Source: Antedon mediterranea
Lineage: Eukaryota; Echinodermata; Crinoidea; Comatulida; Antedonidae
Length of the DNA stretch: 64,000 nt
Assembly (NCBI RefSeq): GCF_964355755.1
Contig: NC_092670.1
Location: 4,799,001-4,863,000, forward strand
Reading direction: 5' to 3'
Below the pieces are notes generated by a model. The model was not told the DNA's origin, did not search any database, and worked only from the letters and a program-made list of their open reading frames with translations. A program made the position numbers and the translations under genes. This document shows, piece by piece, positions 11,441 through 22,312 of the stretch (positions are counted from its first letter, which is position 1; every line of letters starts with the position of its first letter).

Positions 11441-11952
11441 AAATGATTATTCAACTACATAATTCGAATAAATCTGCAGCATGCATACAGTTCATGCTTT
11501 GCTGCTGTAATTTTTTTTAGGCGGATCTAAGATGATGTGGAGGGTGTGGCATGGGTTCCAAGAGCAAACCCGGCCCAGGGGTTTCAAGGGCCCATGTGGT
11601 GTGGGGGTCATTTCAATCAGTTTACTGGCACATAGGCCTAAATCTGATCAATTTCCGTTTGATTAGATAGTAGGGTATTATAAGTTTTAGGTCTTACTTT
11701 ACTTAATTAATACTATATCATAATTATTATTTATGAACAACTATTGAAGAAACTATATTAGAGATTGGGTGTTGTTGGACCTGGACCCGCCCCTGACGAA
11801 TTAAACAAACATATCTCAACTGTGAACAAATTCCTTGGGATTAATGATACGATTTTCTCTAGAATAATTAATATTGGTAGCAGTTTACATTACTCTGATT
11901 TCTACTGACAAATGTTCACGAAGATTGTTCAGAATATAATTATAATTGCTTA
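11441..11952. other. Spacer between duplicated segments
   Basis: No gene or repeat recognised. Confidence 0.5.
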
Positions 11953-12190
11953 ATATTGATCAGAGTTAGTGATGCGTGAAACAAAACAAAAAAACATTAA
12001 ACCAAAGGGAATTTCCATATTTTCTATTATTGTCATTGGTATTTTTTGGGTACAGTGGGATTTTCCATTACATTAGGCCTATTTACTTTTAATAGTAATG
12101 ATATGGTGAAGTTATCTCAATCTTCATGGACATTCATTACAGCAACCTGTGATTTTGCGATTTAAACTGAAGTTGTAAGAACAATAAGTA
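11953..12190. repeat. Diverged duplication, right copy (partner 11220-11440)
   Basis: See partner; about 240 bases with substitutions and short indels. Confidence 0.75.
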
Positions 12191-12305
12191 ATAGTCATAG
12201 AACATAATGCAAAGAAAATTGATCTTGCTTCGAGAGTGCATACTTGATGCTCAGTATTTAGCCTCGTACTGGTGGTAATTATCTCTGTTGTTGAGTAAAA
12301 TATGC

Positions 12306-12420
12306 TTTTCGCGCCGCAGCTTTAGCCAGCTATGTCCCAAGAGGACACGCTCATTCAGAAGCTATATCAAGCGGTAGCTATAGTTCTAGAGGCTGACGTT
12401 TTTGATAATTTGTAAACTAG
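12306..12420 (-). repeat. Dispersed repeat ending in GCNGCGGCGCGAAA, copy b (inverted)
   Basis: Reverse complement of the 3' half of the copy at 9600-9780: shares AAGCTACCGCT/TAGCTACCGCT, GTGTCCTC.TGGGACATAGCT and the GC-rich terminus. Confidence 0.75.
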
Positions 12421-12607
12421 GACGGGTCATGATCAAATTACAAACCCCCAATATATCTTTAAAACTCAACAAGCGAGCGGCGTTTTTTTGTAAGAAATAT
12501 TTCTTGTTTAAATACATTAATATTCATTATGCACATTCAATAAAATATGAACACAGACGTTTTATTTTTATTTTTTTAATACGTTTGTTTTCTTGCAGCA
12601 CCAAGAC

Positions 12608-13519
12608 ATGATGTCAATAAGAATATATATTATGTTGGTGTGCCAATGCGTTTTTTTGACCCAAGCTGATAATTTTACTGCAGTAGTTGGAACTGTTTTT
12701 GAAGTAAGAACTAGCTTCAATGATACACTTATGGTTAACAACTATACCACCAGAGTTATAAGAAACAATAAATACACTGATGGTGACTTAGATATAACTT
12801 TAAATCATAACAATACTTGTTTAAAATACACATTACGCCAAGTGAAGAAAACCAACGATGGGAGATATAAGATCATCCTGAAAGACTTCAAAACTCATTT
12901 AAAATTTGAATTTTCACTCTCTGTCGAAGAGGCAAGAACTGACAATACCTCGGCTATCGAGTTGAAATCTACAAACACTTTTTCCACACATAACGCTGCT
13001 CTCAGATGTGAATTAAAAATCAATTTTCTTTGCAAGGAAATATCTGGTAAAGCAATCCTTGTTCGCGAAAATGACATAATAGACTGTGCTTTAACAACTA
13101 ATAATTGTAATATTACTTATTACGAAGAGAAAGCAGTGTTAACGTTTGTTAGTGTGACAAACGAGACTCAAGGCAAGTATTTACTCAAATGTGGTTCAAA
13201 TGGCGATACTTATAATTATCTTTATAAATTTAAGATCGTTGTCAACAACAGCTCGCCGTGTAGTTACCAACATACAGTAGGCCTACCCAATTCGTCACTG
13301 GAAATTGGTACAAACCAAACGGACAATTATTCAAGTAAGGATTTCGACTACTCCGACTCGCCTATTCAAAAGAATACGGTTATTATAATCGTATTCTTAG
13401 CTTTATGTTGTGTTGTCCTACTGGCTTTTATTATAGCAGCGGCTATTTACATTAAACGACGTAGGCATGACAAGCGCACTAATGATGTGCCTAAAAATGA
13501 AACTGGTACACAACTCTAG
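12608..13519 (+). CDS. Ig-like type I membrane protein, copy 2 (intact)
   Basis: About 303 residues from ATG 12608 (a second Met follows directly). The upstream TTTTCTTGCAG at 12588-12598 is a good splice acceptor, so earlier exons are untranslated. Order: signal peptide (residues about 1-20); a first Ig-like domain with TNDGRYKI, resembling the strand-F DxGxY motif; a second domain with C-x7-C-x17-C-x6-C-x27-C (residues about 120-210) that is the unit shared with copies 1 and 3; a Ser/Asn/Asp-rich stalk with several N-glycosylation sequons; a membrane helix (TVIIIVFLALCCVVLLAFII, about 257-280); and a short tail starting KRRRH. Predicted cell-surface receptor or adhesion protein. The ligand is unknown and no ITIM/ITAM is visible in the tail. 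Confidence 0.85.
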   Translation: MMSIRIYIMLVCQCVFLTQADNFTAVVGTVFEVRTSFNDTLMVNNYTTRVIRNNKYTDGDLDITLNHNNTCLKYTLRQVKKTNDGRYKIILKDFKTHLKFEFSLSVEEARTDNTSAIELKSTNTFSTHNAALRCELKINFLCKEISGKAILVRENDIIDCALTTNNCNITYYEEKAVLTFVSVTNETQGKYLLKCGSNGDTYNYLYKFKIVVNNSSPCSYQHTVGLPNSSLEIGTNQTDNYSSKDFDYSDSPIQKNTVIIIVFLALCCVVLLAFIIAAAIYIKRRRHDKRTNDVPKNETGTQL

Positions 13520-13540
13520 TGTATTGTATTACTTGATCTA

Positions 13541-13546
13541 AATAAA
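13541..13546 (+). terminator. Poly(A) signal of Ig-like copy 2
   Basis: AATAAA 22 bases after the stop codon of the gene ending at 13519. Confidence 0.7.
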
Positions 13547-13559
13547 ACGCATTTCCACG

Positions 13560-15317
13560 ATATCCTAATGGACAGATGAAACCTGTGTGGAGTTGTCTGA
13601 TGACGCTGTTCACGCTTGTTGATCATAATTTGACAGTAGGCCTACATACGTCCGCCACCAACATCTGTGTTACAACCAAGAAGAACAATTACCCAATCCA
13701 GGTACACAACGCGAAATAATATTGATAAAATGCACCTGTACCAGTATGCGTCACAGATAACGTAGACCACAGATCACATGTGGAACAGCCAGTGCTGCTG
13801 CTGTTGGTGGTAGAAGCGTCCGATTCCGAGTGCTGTACGTATCTCCACATATGACAACAATATTTTGTCAAGTTTCATATAATCAAAATTCGTGATATCT
13901 GTTTCTTTTAGTGCTAATATAATATATTTAAGCGGCTTTCACATCGCGGCCGGATTCGGTACGACACCGAGGAAAATATCGTGAGGGTTGAGAGAGTGCT
14001 TTCAGATCGAGCACGAATTAGGTTATCCAGTGTCAAACGAGGTCATTCATGCTCACAAAAAATGAATCGTAAAATTTCAGCAAATATATGGCCTCTTTAA
14101 TCCATCGCTCAGATTTCCGAATCGGATTCACGATCCTATGCTTTACCACTGAACCTATTTTCCAACAATATTTTTCTTATTTTTCTCATTTTTCTCTTCC
14201 GAATCCGTTGGGATCCAATAACCAAACTTCCAACATTGTATCACCTTGTCAACTAATGTTGATGAATGGAATATAAATGCTAAAACTAAAATTTACGAAT
14301 ATATCAAAATAAAATAGGATACTTAGATAATTAGTGTTGTTTCAGTGCTAGAACCTTTTTTCAGTGGTTAGGGAATTTTAAGCCTCCTATTTTTGCTCAA
14401 AATATACATATTTCTTTTCTGTAGCCTTATACAGTATACACATTCCTTGTCATTATTCCAACATTTGTTATACTGGACATTTGTCCTTTTGTTTTTTGTC
14501 TGGTTGTACAATATTTATTCCATGGATGTCTCTCTGGTTTTCACTCGGGCTCAACTTTAATAGAAAACAAACTCCCTAGCTACTGTAAATGTTGCTATTT
14601 GAAAATTGGACCAGAACCAATTTGCCAGTAAAAATTAGATAATTTCATGAAAAAATGCCATTATAAATGTAAATATTGGTAAATTGTATAAGATTAGCTA
14701 TTCTTTTCTATGTTGTTTATTGTATAGTAAAGTAAAGTTGGTCCACACACAAAACGGCCTATCCTTTACCATTGTGTAATTTGATAATACCACCAATTAC
14801 CTATAGCTGGCAAAGTTTGACAGCCTTGTTCTTGCATTGGGCATTCACATTCATTTTGCCAATTACAATTTCTACCTCTCATAAGACAATATTACAAGTA
14901 AAAGATGAGAAATGTTATTCCCGGAGCCCACCTTTAAGTTGTAAAATTAGAGGATACGATACAGATGATACTGGGCAATAATTTATTCACGTAGTTATTA
15001 ACAGGACCACAGTGGAATAATTAGAATAAGCGTCCCTCTTGATTAGGTGTTATCGTATATAGTATTAAAATATATATTTCCCCACGTTTTTTTCACGAGA
15101 AAGTGTCCCTTAATAGGGTTTTCTCTGAGTAGTAATAAATAATAATATAATAATAATCTCACTATTCTCACATTACACATTAAGCGAGTTATATTAATTA
15201 AATTAAACTTATAAACCTTAAATATGAAGTTTGATCTTCATGTATGAATAATAATTGAGATTAAGCGACAATAAGAGAATCGGACCTGAAAGATTAAACA
15301 TAGGTCTAGACTAAATT
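13560..15317. other. Intergenic, no gene supported
   Basis: A+T-rich, with a more CpG-rich patch near 13940-14040. Nothing further recognised. Confidence 0.5.
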
Positions 15318-15856
15318 AGTATTATCACGGAGCTTGGCAGTTTCCAGTTTCGTGATTACAAAAACCACAACCAGACCAACGAGTTGGTTCTTATCATAGT
15401 TATCTGATTACCTGAAATAATTATTTGGCCTATGTTTGTTTACTGTACATTATATTATCGCTTCTTGAAATTAATTGATCTTATGGGTTTATTATAAAAT
15501 CCGTTTATGTCAGATTTATGCCCATTTTTACGCACCGATCTAAAACGTTTTAAAAACAAAATTTAGCATTATTTGTTTGGTAAAAATCGTAACATATTAC
15601 CGTATGCCCACTGTGTATTTACTTTATAGCATTTTTGCTCACTGATTTGATGTTATGTTTTGAAACTGTTTTTATCGAACGTCAAGTAACCACAACTGAT
15701 CGCTATATGAAATAGAGATCATAGCTAAATCTTGACGTTTGTTAATTCATTACAAATTGTAATAATGTATATATGCTAAATTAGTTTTATAATTATGAAC
15801 ATGGAATACTTTAAGATTAGACAGTATTTTACCTGAGACTATTCAAAATAATACTA

Positions 15857-16018
15857 AAGCCGATCTTCCACTAGGCGAATTTGTTCGCGCGAATCGAAAG
15901 CGTCAGCTTATACGCAAGCGTAGATAGGGATTTTGGAAGATGGAAACATGAATACGCATGCGTATAAGCTGACGCTTTCGATTCGCGCAAACAAATTCGC
16001 CTAGTGAAAAATCAGCTT
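15857..16018. mobile_element. Foldback MITE with about 58-base inverted repeats
   Basis: The arm beginning CACTAGGCGAATTTGTTCGC is repeated inverted, ending GCGAATTTGTTTGCGCGAAT-type sequence, with one or two differences; the weaker outer part (GCCGATCTTC / GCTGATTTTT) also pairs. A near-identical copy sits at about 59820-59985. Confidence 0.92.
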
Positions 16019-16153
16019 GGTGACTGATTTTTTAATTGATACATATAAATAAATAGTAGTAATACTAATACAGTAGTTGTCACTATGGAATCGAAATATG
16101 AAATAATTAGTATCTTACGAATAGAGCCGTTTCAAATGATTATCGTACATACT

Positions 16154-16336
16154 TAAGCTTTGTTCCAATTTTCTTGGACGCAATGGAAAGACGTAAGCGA
16201 GACGCAAGTACTTTGATCACTTATCACGACCCAATGGATCGTCCAAAATTTGTTTGTGATTGATCTACTCACTTGCGTTGTGCTCCCGATTGTACCTACG
16301 TAAATGCGTTGCGTCCAAGTAGGGGCCAAGCTTAAG
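16154..16336. mobile_element. Foldback MITE, AAGCTT termini
   Basis: Left end AAGCTTTGTTCCAATTTTCT then TGGACGCAATG; right end is its diverged reverse complement (GCGTTGCGTCCAAGTAGGGG then CCAAGCTT). The partner block at 60 kb keeps only the left part. Confidence 0.75.
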
Positions 16337-16397
16337 AAGTGTGAGAAATGAAGTAATTCCTCCTCAAATAATCAGAAACAGTGTTTTTACATTAAGT

Positions 16398-17027
16398 GAT
16401 ATGATTATAAAAATAGTATTAGTCAAGTTAGAAATAGTATAGTAATAACATTATATATATAGTTATAACATTAAATAGGCCTACATTATTATTAGTAACA
16501 GTCATGTATTCACACCTGTTCCGGCACGGTTCCGGTCCGGCGAATCGAAAATCAATGTTTCTTTTTAATAACGCTCCACGCGGCTATGCGCTAATCAATA
16601 TACGCGTAGACGCGTGAAAACGAAACATTGACGTTCGATTTGATTTTATGGCGCCGGACCGGAACCGTATCGGAACAGGTGTGACAGACCCTTTACAAAA
16701 GTGAATAGAGACAGAACATGAATAATGGGATTTAAAAAAAATAGAGGATCTGAAAAACCGTATATAGTCTTTATAATAATGTTAATTAAGAGTAGTCATT
16801 TAATAAAAAGTTAAAATTGTATGATTATAAAACATAGTTTTTGTCAAGTTGTTATAAATAGTATAGTTGTAATATTAGTAGGCCTACCTTATTATTAGTA
16901 ACAGTATTGTGTTCATGTTTTAAAAGTGTAAATAGATACAGAACATGAATAATAGGATTTACAAAACATAGAGGATCTGAAAAACCATATATAGTCTTTA
17001 TAATAATGTTAGTTAAGAGTAGTCATT
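16398..17027 (+). repeat. Tandem duplication, one copy interrupted by a MITE
   Basis: Unit 1 is 16398-16510 plus 16684-16802; unit 2 is 16817-17027. Shared landmarks are ATTATTAGTAACAGT, GACAGAACATGAATAAT/TACAGAACATGAATAAT and AGAGGATCTGAAAAACC. Unit 2 lacks the 173-base insertion. Confidence 0.88.
16511..16683. mobile_element. Foldback MITE, 173 bp, GC-rich termini
   Basis: Ends are CACACCTGTTCCGGCACGGT and its reverse complement with one substitution region; pairing continues through TCCGGTCCGGCG and CAATGTTTC. The neighbouring duplicate at about 16916 shows the uninterrupted sequence. Confidence 0.93.
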
Positions 17028-18595
17028 ATTGGTGCACTGGTTAATTTTAAGTACAAGAAAATATTAGCCTAGTTTCGATTTGGGGTCATACGACCTCACA
17101 AGAACTAGCAGTTTTCATTTGAATTTCTTTCCTAAATTTCTTGAATTGTTTACAGTAATTTTTTATTTAATTTTTTATGATTTGTCAGTTTAAAATAATA
17201 GAATGTCTTCCTTTCATCTTCGTTTCTTCCTCCTCGGTTAGGTCATGTCAACATTATGCTAACACAGTTACTGCAGTAACTTCAATAACGTGCGCTTTGA
17301 GTTTGTTTCTTTGTATATGTTACCGTATTTAATAAACAGTGTGTTATGATTATTCCCCATAAAAAGTTTGTTTAATAAAACACAACAGGCAAACAGTGAA
17401 ACAAATATATTGCAGTGGAATAATGTTGACATGATCCATTAAAGATGTATTTTCCCCCTGAAAAAATAATTCTTAACAAAATTTTGATTGAAAATGCCAT
17501 TTTAATGTAACATAATAGTTATTCACTTTGACCAACAATTTGATCGAAAAAAATGTATTTACCTGAAAAATCTGTAATTTAAAGTAAAAAATGGTCAAAT
17601 TGGCTGCCAGTCAATGTTTTTTTTTTTAAATTTAACCACTTATTTTGTCATTTTATTAGTGAAAACTTTTTTTTTCAGGAAGTGATTAACTTGATTAACA
17701 CTACAAAATAACATATTAAAAGTTTGATTTAATTAATCTTCATTTTTTCATATTTTTAGGGGACAATACATCTTTAAACAACCCATACAGTACACCTGAA
17801 GCCTACACATAATGTTAATTTGGTTATTGTTTAGTGTAGGCCTTTAGCATGCAAATACTATTTAAACCGTTCTAGAATAATTTGTATTGAGTGGATGCTT
17901 ATTGACAGTGCTTTTAATAAAGAACCAATGTATGATGACAATGGCATTACAGTATTTTCTAAATTGTCAACAACAGTTAAATATTTGCTCAGGTAACACA
18001 GTTATACACGGGCACATGGGCTACTAAAAGACCGATCATCATCCACGCAAATTTCCTCCTGCAAACATTCCTGTATTAAAATAAGCATAATGACTATAAT
18101 AACCATTGTGAATCTAAGAGGTTGAACACAGGTATGTTAATACTTTATTAAAATGGGTTTTCCCATCTACGCTTTTGCACCGTTTTTGAAGTGGCGACGC
18201 GGACATTGACAACTGCCAACCAGCGAGTCATCCTATCATGCTACAGTATCGCGGATTGCTCATTACTACATGAGTTATATTCTTTGATATAACAAAAGAG
18301 TTCAATAGAGTTATAGTTACTGAATATCATGACTGTGACCCACAATCCTCCAATCTAATGACAATAATCTACTAAGGTTTGTTATAATATTTCATTATAA
18401 CAGTAGGCCTAACAGTTATATATCGTGATATTTTCAGATAGGATTCTTATATTATACGGACACAGGACCATATTTATTTTAACACCTTATTATCTGAATT
18501 ATATCTATCCCGTATAGGCCTACATTTTTTTGGATAAAATATAATAGTTTATTTATTTATTATTTACTTATTACTATTTTTTTTATACTCGATAG
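17028..18595. other. Intergenic, no gene supported
   Basis: A+T-rich sequence with scattered TAGGCCTA motifs; nothing else recognised. Confidence 0.5.
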
Positions 18596-18775
18596 CCTTT
18601 TCAGTCAAAGACTGGTCTCCCAGTGGGCCCAGTTATTATCAGTGGCTGTGATGTACTAATACACCGGGGTAACCCCCTACTCGTCTTGAAAGATGTACTA
18701 GGTTCTTTAAAGTGCACATGAGCTATGTGTACACTGGACCTACGGTTTATAGTCCTTATAGTACGGGTTATTATG
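18596..18775 (+). repeat. Dispersed module with GGGGTAACCCCCTACTC core
   Basis: The core CACCGGGGTAACCCCCTACT, GGTTCTTTAAAGT and CACTGGACCTACGGTTTATA recurs inverted at 53629-53733. Non-coding dispersed repeat. Confidence 0.8.
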
Positions 18776-19745
18776 TCTTCCAGCTCGATATTTGTGCCAA
18801 AATAGATTTTTTTTAGCTAATTGTGTTATTCTTGAGATGCTGAATCCAAAAAAGTTAGGTGCCATTTTTTTAACCACTCCTTCAGCCGCCATTTTGTATT
18901 TCAAAATGGCCAACGTTCCACACTAAAGTTGGTCATCCATGGTATCATTGGAAAGGGAATGTAATATATCAATAAACGCATAGTTATAGTTACATAGTAT
19001 TGCGCAATAAAACAAATCACGTGACCAATAAAAGTCAAAAGGTCAACATGCAATTTCAACCAAATACTGTACTGTTTGGTATTGTTGGATAGATTTTTTT
19101 ATTCTGAATTAAAGTTTATAAATGTTTGCTTGATTTTCTTTCTGCTTTGTCATTGTCCGTTTATATGTTTTATATTATATAACATAATAATTATCTTAAT
19201 ACTGAATAAGTACGGTACTGGATTACACTTAACTTCAATGTCAAGTTTCCGAGTTATTTAAAATCAAAATAACTATAGTCCGTGAACAAAGGTGAAATAA
19301 AGTGGTGTCAAATGACATCTTTGTTTTGTTTTGTTGGATAGCTTTTTAAATTCTGAATCTATTTTATTGTAATTGAACGAATTACGGTGTTTTTAACGTC
19401 TAAAAATTCCCTTTGATTTTTACGTATTGTTTGTGATTATCGCAATATAAATCCTAACTATACATTGTTATTATTAAAAGTCACATAGAATAATTAATCA
19501 AACTATACTTGTTTGTGGTAACTTAATTTTAAGAACTTATCGGAAAGAAGGGAAGCAATATCCGCATTCCAGCAATATTCAAAATAGTTTGAGAAAAAAA
19601 GAAATCTTCAGACACCTTATAAATGACATGTAACGATTTCAGTTATTGAATTCCATTTTATAAATTTGTATTTTGATTTTGTTACTTTTAGTGCGACCGG
19701 CTTTGACCAAACACCGGTAGGGAATGAAATCGGCTTTTATGTATT
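18776..19745. other. Intergenic; short diverged duplicate around 19060 and 19320
   Basis: The phrase TTGTTGGATAG(A/C)TTTTT followed by ATTCTGAAT occurs twice. No gene supported. Confidence 0.5.
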
Positions 19746-22010
19746 ACTAGCAATTATACCCGCCCCAGGGCGGGTTTCAAAATTAGTTTACAGCCTTCTC
19801 AGTACATAACAACCGACGGCAGTATCTGTCTATACTCTCACCAACCTCCACCCCTCTTCAATAACACCCCATACTCTCTCTTAAAAACAAATTCTTCCCA
19901 GTGATGGACAAATTCAATTCAACCTAAGCTTCGAATTGAGAGGAGTATGCATAGTAGTCTGGGCTCCAGACGGAGTTTGTTTCTTAATATTAGTAAAAAT
20001 ATAAACATTTTTGCACATATGGCGTTTCATACGTGTATTACTTGAGTTTGGATACTCCGTCTGGGGAAACACGCAAAAGTCACGTGGTTTGACACCAAGA
20101 ATTCTTGGTGCATAGATTATCCGGTTGACTAGTTTCAGCTGCATGCGATTGGCTACTCACTCGTACACTGTTTTAATATTCATATTTCAGAATTTCAAAG
20201 ACTCAACAACTAAGATGGTACGCATGCGCTATGTTACGTTTAGACAATGTACTTTGGTACATTGATCGGGACATTGATGAAAGTTTCTGAAGGCTAGAAA
20301 TGATTTTATATGCCTAGTAGTAGTCTGGTAATCATTTGATGGGATTTTCCCCAAGAACATGAAAACTCGTCTTGCTTCTCCGCGAATCAAACATTGAATG
20401 GATCATTTAATATTACGCGGAGATAATTTGATTTAAATCCCACCTAGACCCTGTCCTGTTATGTGTAGTGGTGTCGTAGCCCTGTCTGTTGTGTGTGAAT
20501 CCTGTTGTGTGCCGGTGGTGGTATGTAGGCCTACCTCTTATTGGCGTTTTATTTGGCAGATCATACTTGCGAGGCCTAGGCTAAGGACTAAACAATTAAT
20601 AAACAAAACAACTTGGCAACACAATTTCATTATTTCAACAGTCTCGATCGTACATTCAGCACTGTACGTACTCGATCTTTTTCATTTTGAAACAAAATGA
20701 TCATTGGTTGATTCGAAATCCATATTTACATACCGCCCGCCCCATATAGCAAAATTGCGGTCTGCAAATCGATTTCTATACGTGTTTCACAAGTCTGTAT
20801 TTTCAGACAAAAATCGCGGTCGAAATAAAAACAAATAAATTATTTAAAAAAAACAATACAGACTTGGAGCAAGTCTATGCATAGCTACGATGGGTCTAAT
20901 AATGGTTGAAGTACGTTGTTAACCTTAACTCCTCCCCTGGACAGTTCAAATTTAGTAACTTTTCCTATTACAATTCCAATCATATAGGCTACTTCATTAC
21001 GCCAGCATTTTCGGTCCTCCTCCTCCCACTTCAAACACACCCCAGATACTGGGTAACGTGTTTAAGAAGGTTTCAATAAAAATTATTTTAGCCATCTCCC
21101 AACCCATAATCCCTCAGTGGCAGTTTTCATAAGTAGTTTAAAACATTCCCAATACAGTTTCGGTCTTGGTGATAGGCCTACATCCCCACCCCATCCCATG
21201 GATAATTAAAATACTTTAACATTTTGATACCCCATGGTTACATGCAGAAACAGAAATTTGTAAAACGAACAAACATCGAAAGTGCGCCATTTTGACCATG
21301 CATTGTGGCCCCTAACTTGGATCCTAGATGGCGGATGATGTTCAAATATAGTAGTTGAACACAGTAACAGTAAACAACATGTGTATGTTCACACAGGTAT
21401 GGATGTCTGTAATGAGACAACCCAAGAGACCGATACATAGCTGGATATGGTTAAAGTACTTTGCTAAATGTGTAAATGAATAGGTGTCATATTGGTTAAT
21501 GATTAAAATATGTATATCTATATCTATATTTCCCCAAAAGCCTTCCTGAGGATAATTCAAATACTGTAAAACATTTGCAGTATAATTTTACAATTCGATA
21601 GCCTACAACCCCGAGCCCAAGCAAAAATGACATCACAAACCACCCCACCCCCCTCCCAACCCTCCCACAAAAAACCCCAGGACTCGGGGAATTGTTGTAA
21701 TGTAGTTTAAAACCTTCCCGGTACAATTGCGATCATTTTGATACCCCATATGTATGGTTACATGCAGAAACAGAAATTTGTATAACGAACAAACATCGAA
21801 AGTGGGGGTTTTGACCACATTTTGGGCCCTAACTTGGATCCTAGGTGGCGGATGATGTTGAAATATAGCTTAGAACATTCCCGGTACAATTGCGGTCATT
21901 TTGATACCCCATATGTAAGATTATGTGCAGTAACAAAAATGTGTATAACGAACAAACAAACAGACAGACAAACAGACAGACAAACTCTCTCACTTATAAT
22001 ATAGATTATT
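19746..22010 (+). mobile_element. Composite non-autonomous element or repeat cluster
   Basis: Starts ACTAGCAATTATACCCGCCC and ends with a CAGACAGACAAACAGACAGA run then CACTTATAATATAG. Inside, a module of about 110-150 bases (TTTTGATACCCCAT, ACATGCAGAAACAGAAATTT, ACGAACAAACATCGAAAGTG, CCTAACTTGGATCCTAG) occurs at 21215-21340, 21735-21860 and partly 21895-21955. No protein of its own is visible. Boundaries are approximate and the middle (20200-21000) may be unrelated DNA. Confidence 0.55.
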
Positions 22011-22245
22011 ATTATTATTAGTGGTGTTATTATTATTATTATTTTATTGTTCTCGGGCATGATCCCATTGTATCCGTTTGTTGTTCGTATTTGTATTCTT
22101 ATGAGTATGAGCATATGCCACCGATTTAATTGTATATTCAATAAATTATGTTATCATCTGAAACGGTGGAAGATTATTCGACTAATTATAGCCTACACAG
22201 TATAGATGAGCTGTTTTCTATCCTGCCTTCATGGTCACCATGAAA

Positions 22246-22312
22246 GCCCCAGTGGTCTAATGGTTAGGACATCTGCATATCAAGCAGGCGGGCCGAGTTC
22301 GACTTTTTCTCA
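22246..22312 (+). repeat. tRNA-like sequence, probable SINE head or pseudo-tRNA
   Basis: A-box-like TGGTCTAATGGTTAGGA, an anticodon-arm-like CTGC-ATATCAA-GCAG, and a B-box-like GAGTTCGAC followed by TTTTT. The T stem does not close, so a working tRNA is unlikely. An (ATTT)n tract follows at about 22345-22370. Confidence 0.5.

Larger units (their letters stand above)
15318..16506 (+). repeat. Dispersed repeat block, copy 1 (partner 59317-60281)
   Basis: Begins AGTATTATCACGGA and ends AGTAACAGTCATG in both copies, same orientation, 44 kb apart. Long stretches are nearly identical, e.g. around ATCCGTTTATGTCAGATTTA. The block contains foldback elements at 15857-16018 and 16154-16336. No coding capacity. 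It is either a composite non-autonomous element or a dispersed segmental duplication. Confidence 0.88.

Noticed and set aside
22246-22312. Functional tRNA-Asp
   Set aside because: The D-loop and anticodon arm look plausible, but the T stem is unpaired and the acceptor stem does not close, so it is listed only as tRNA-like.
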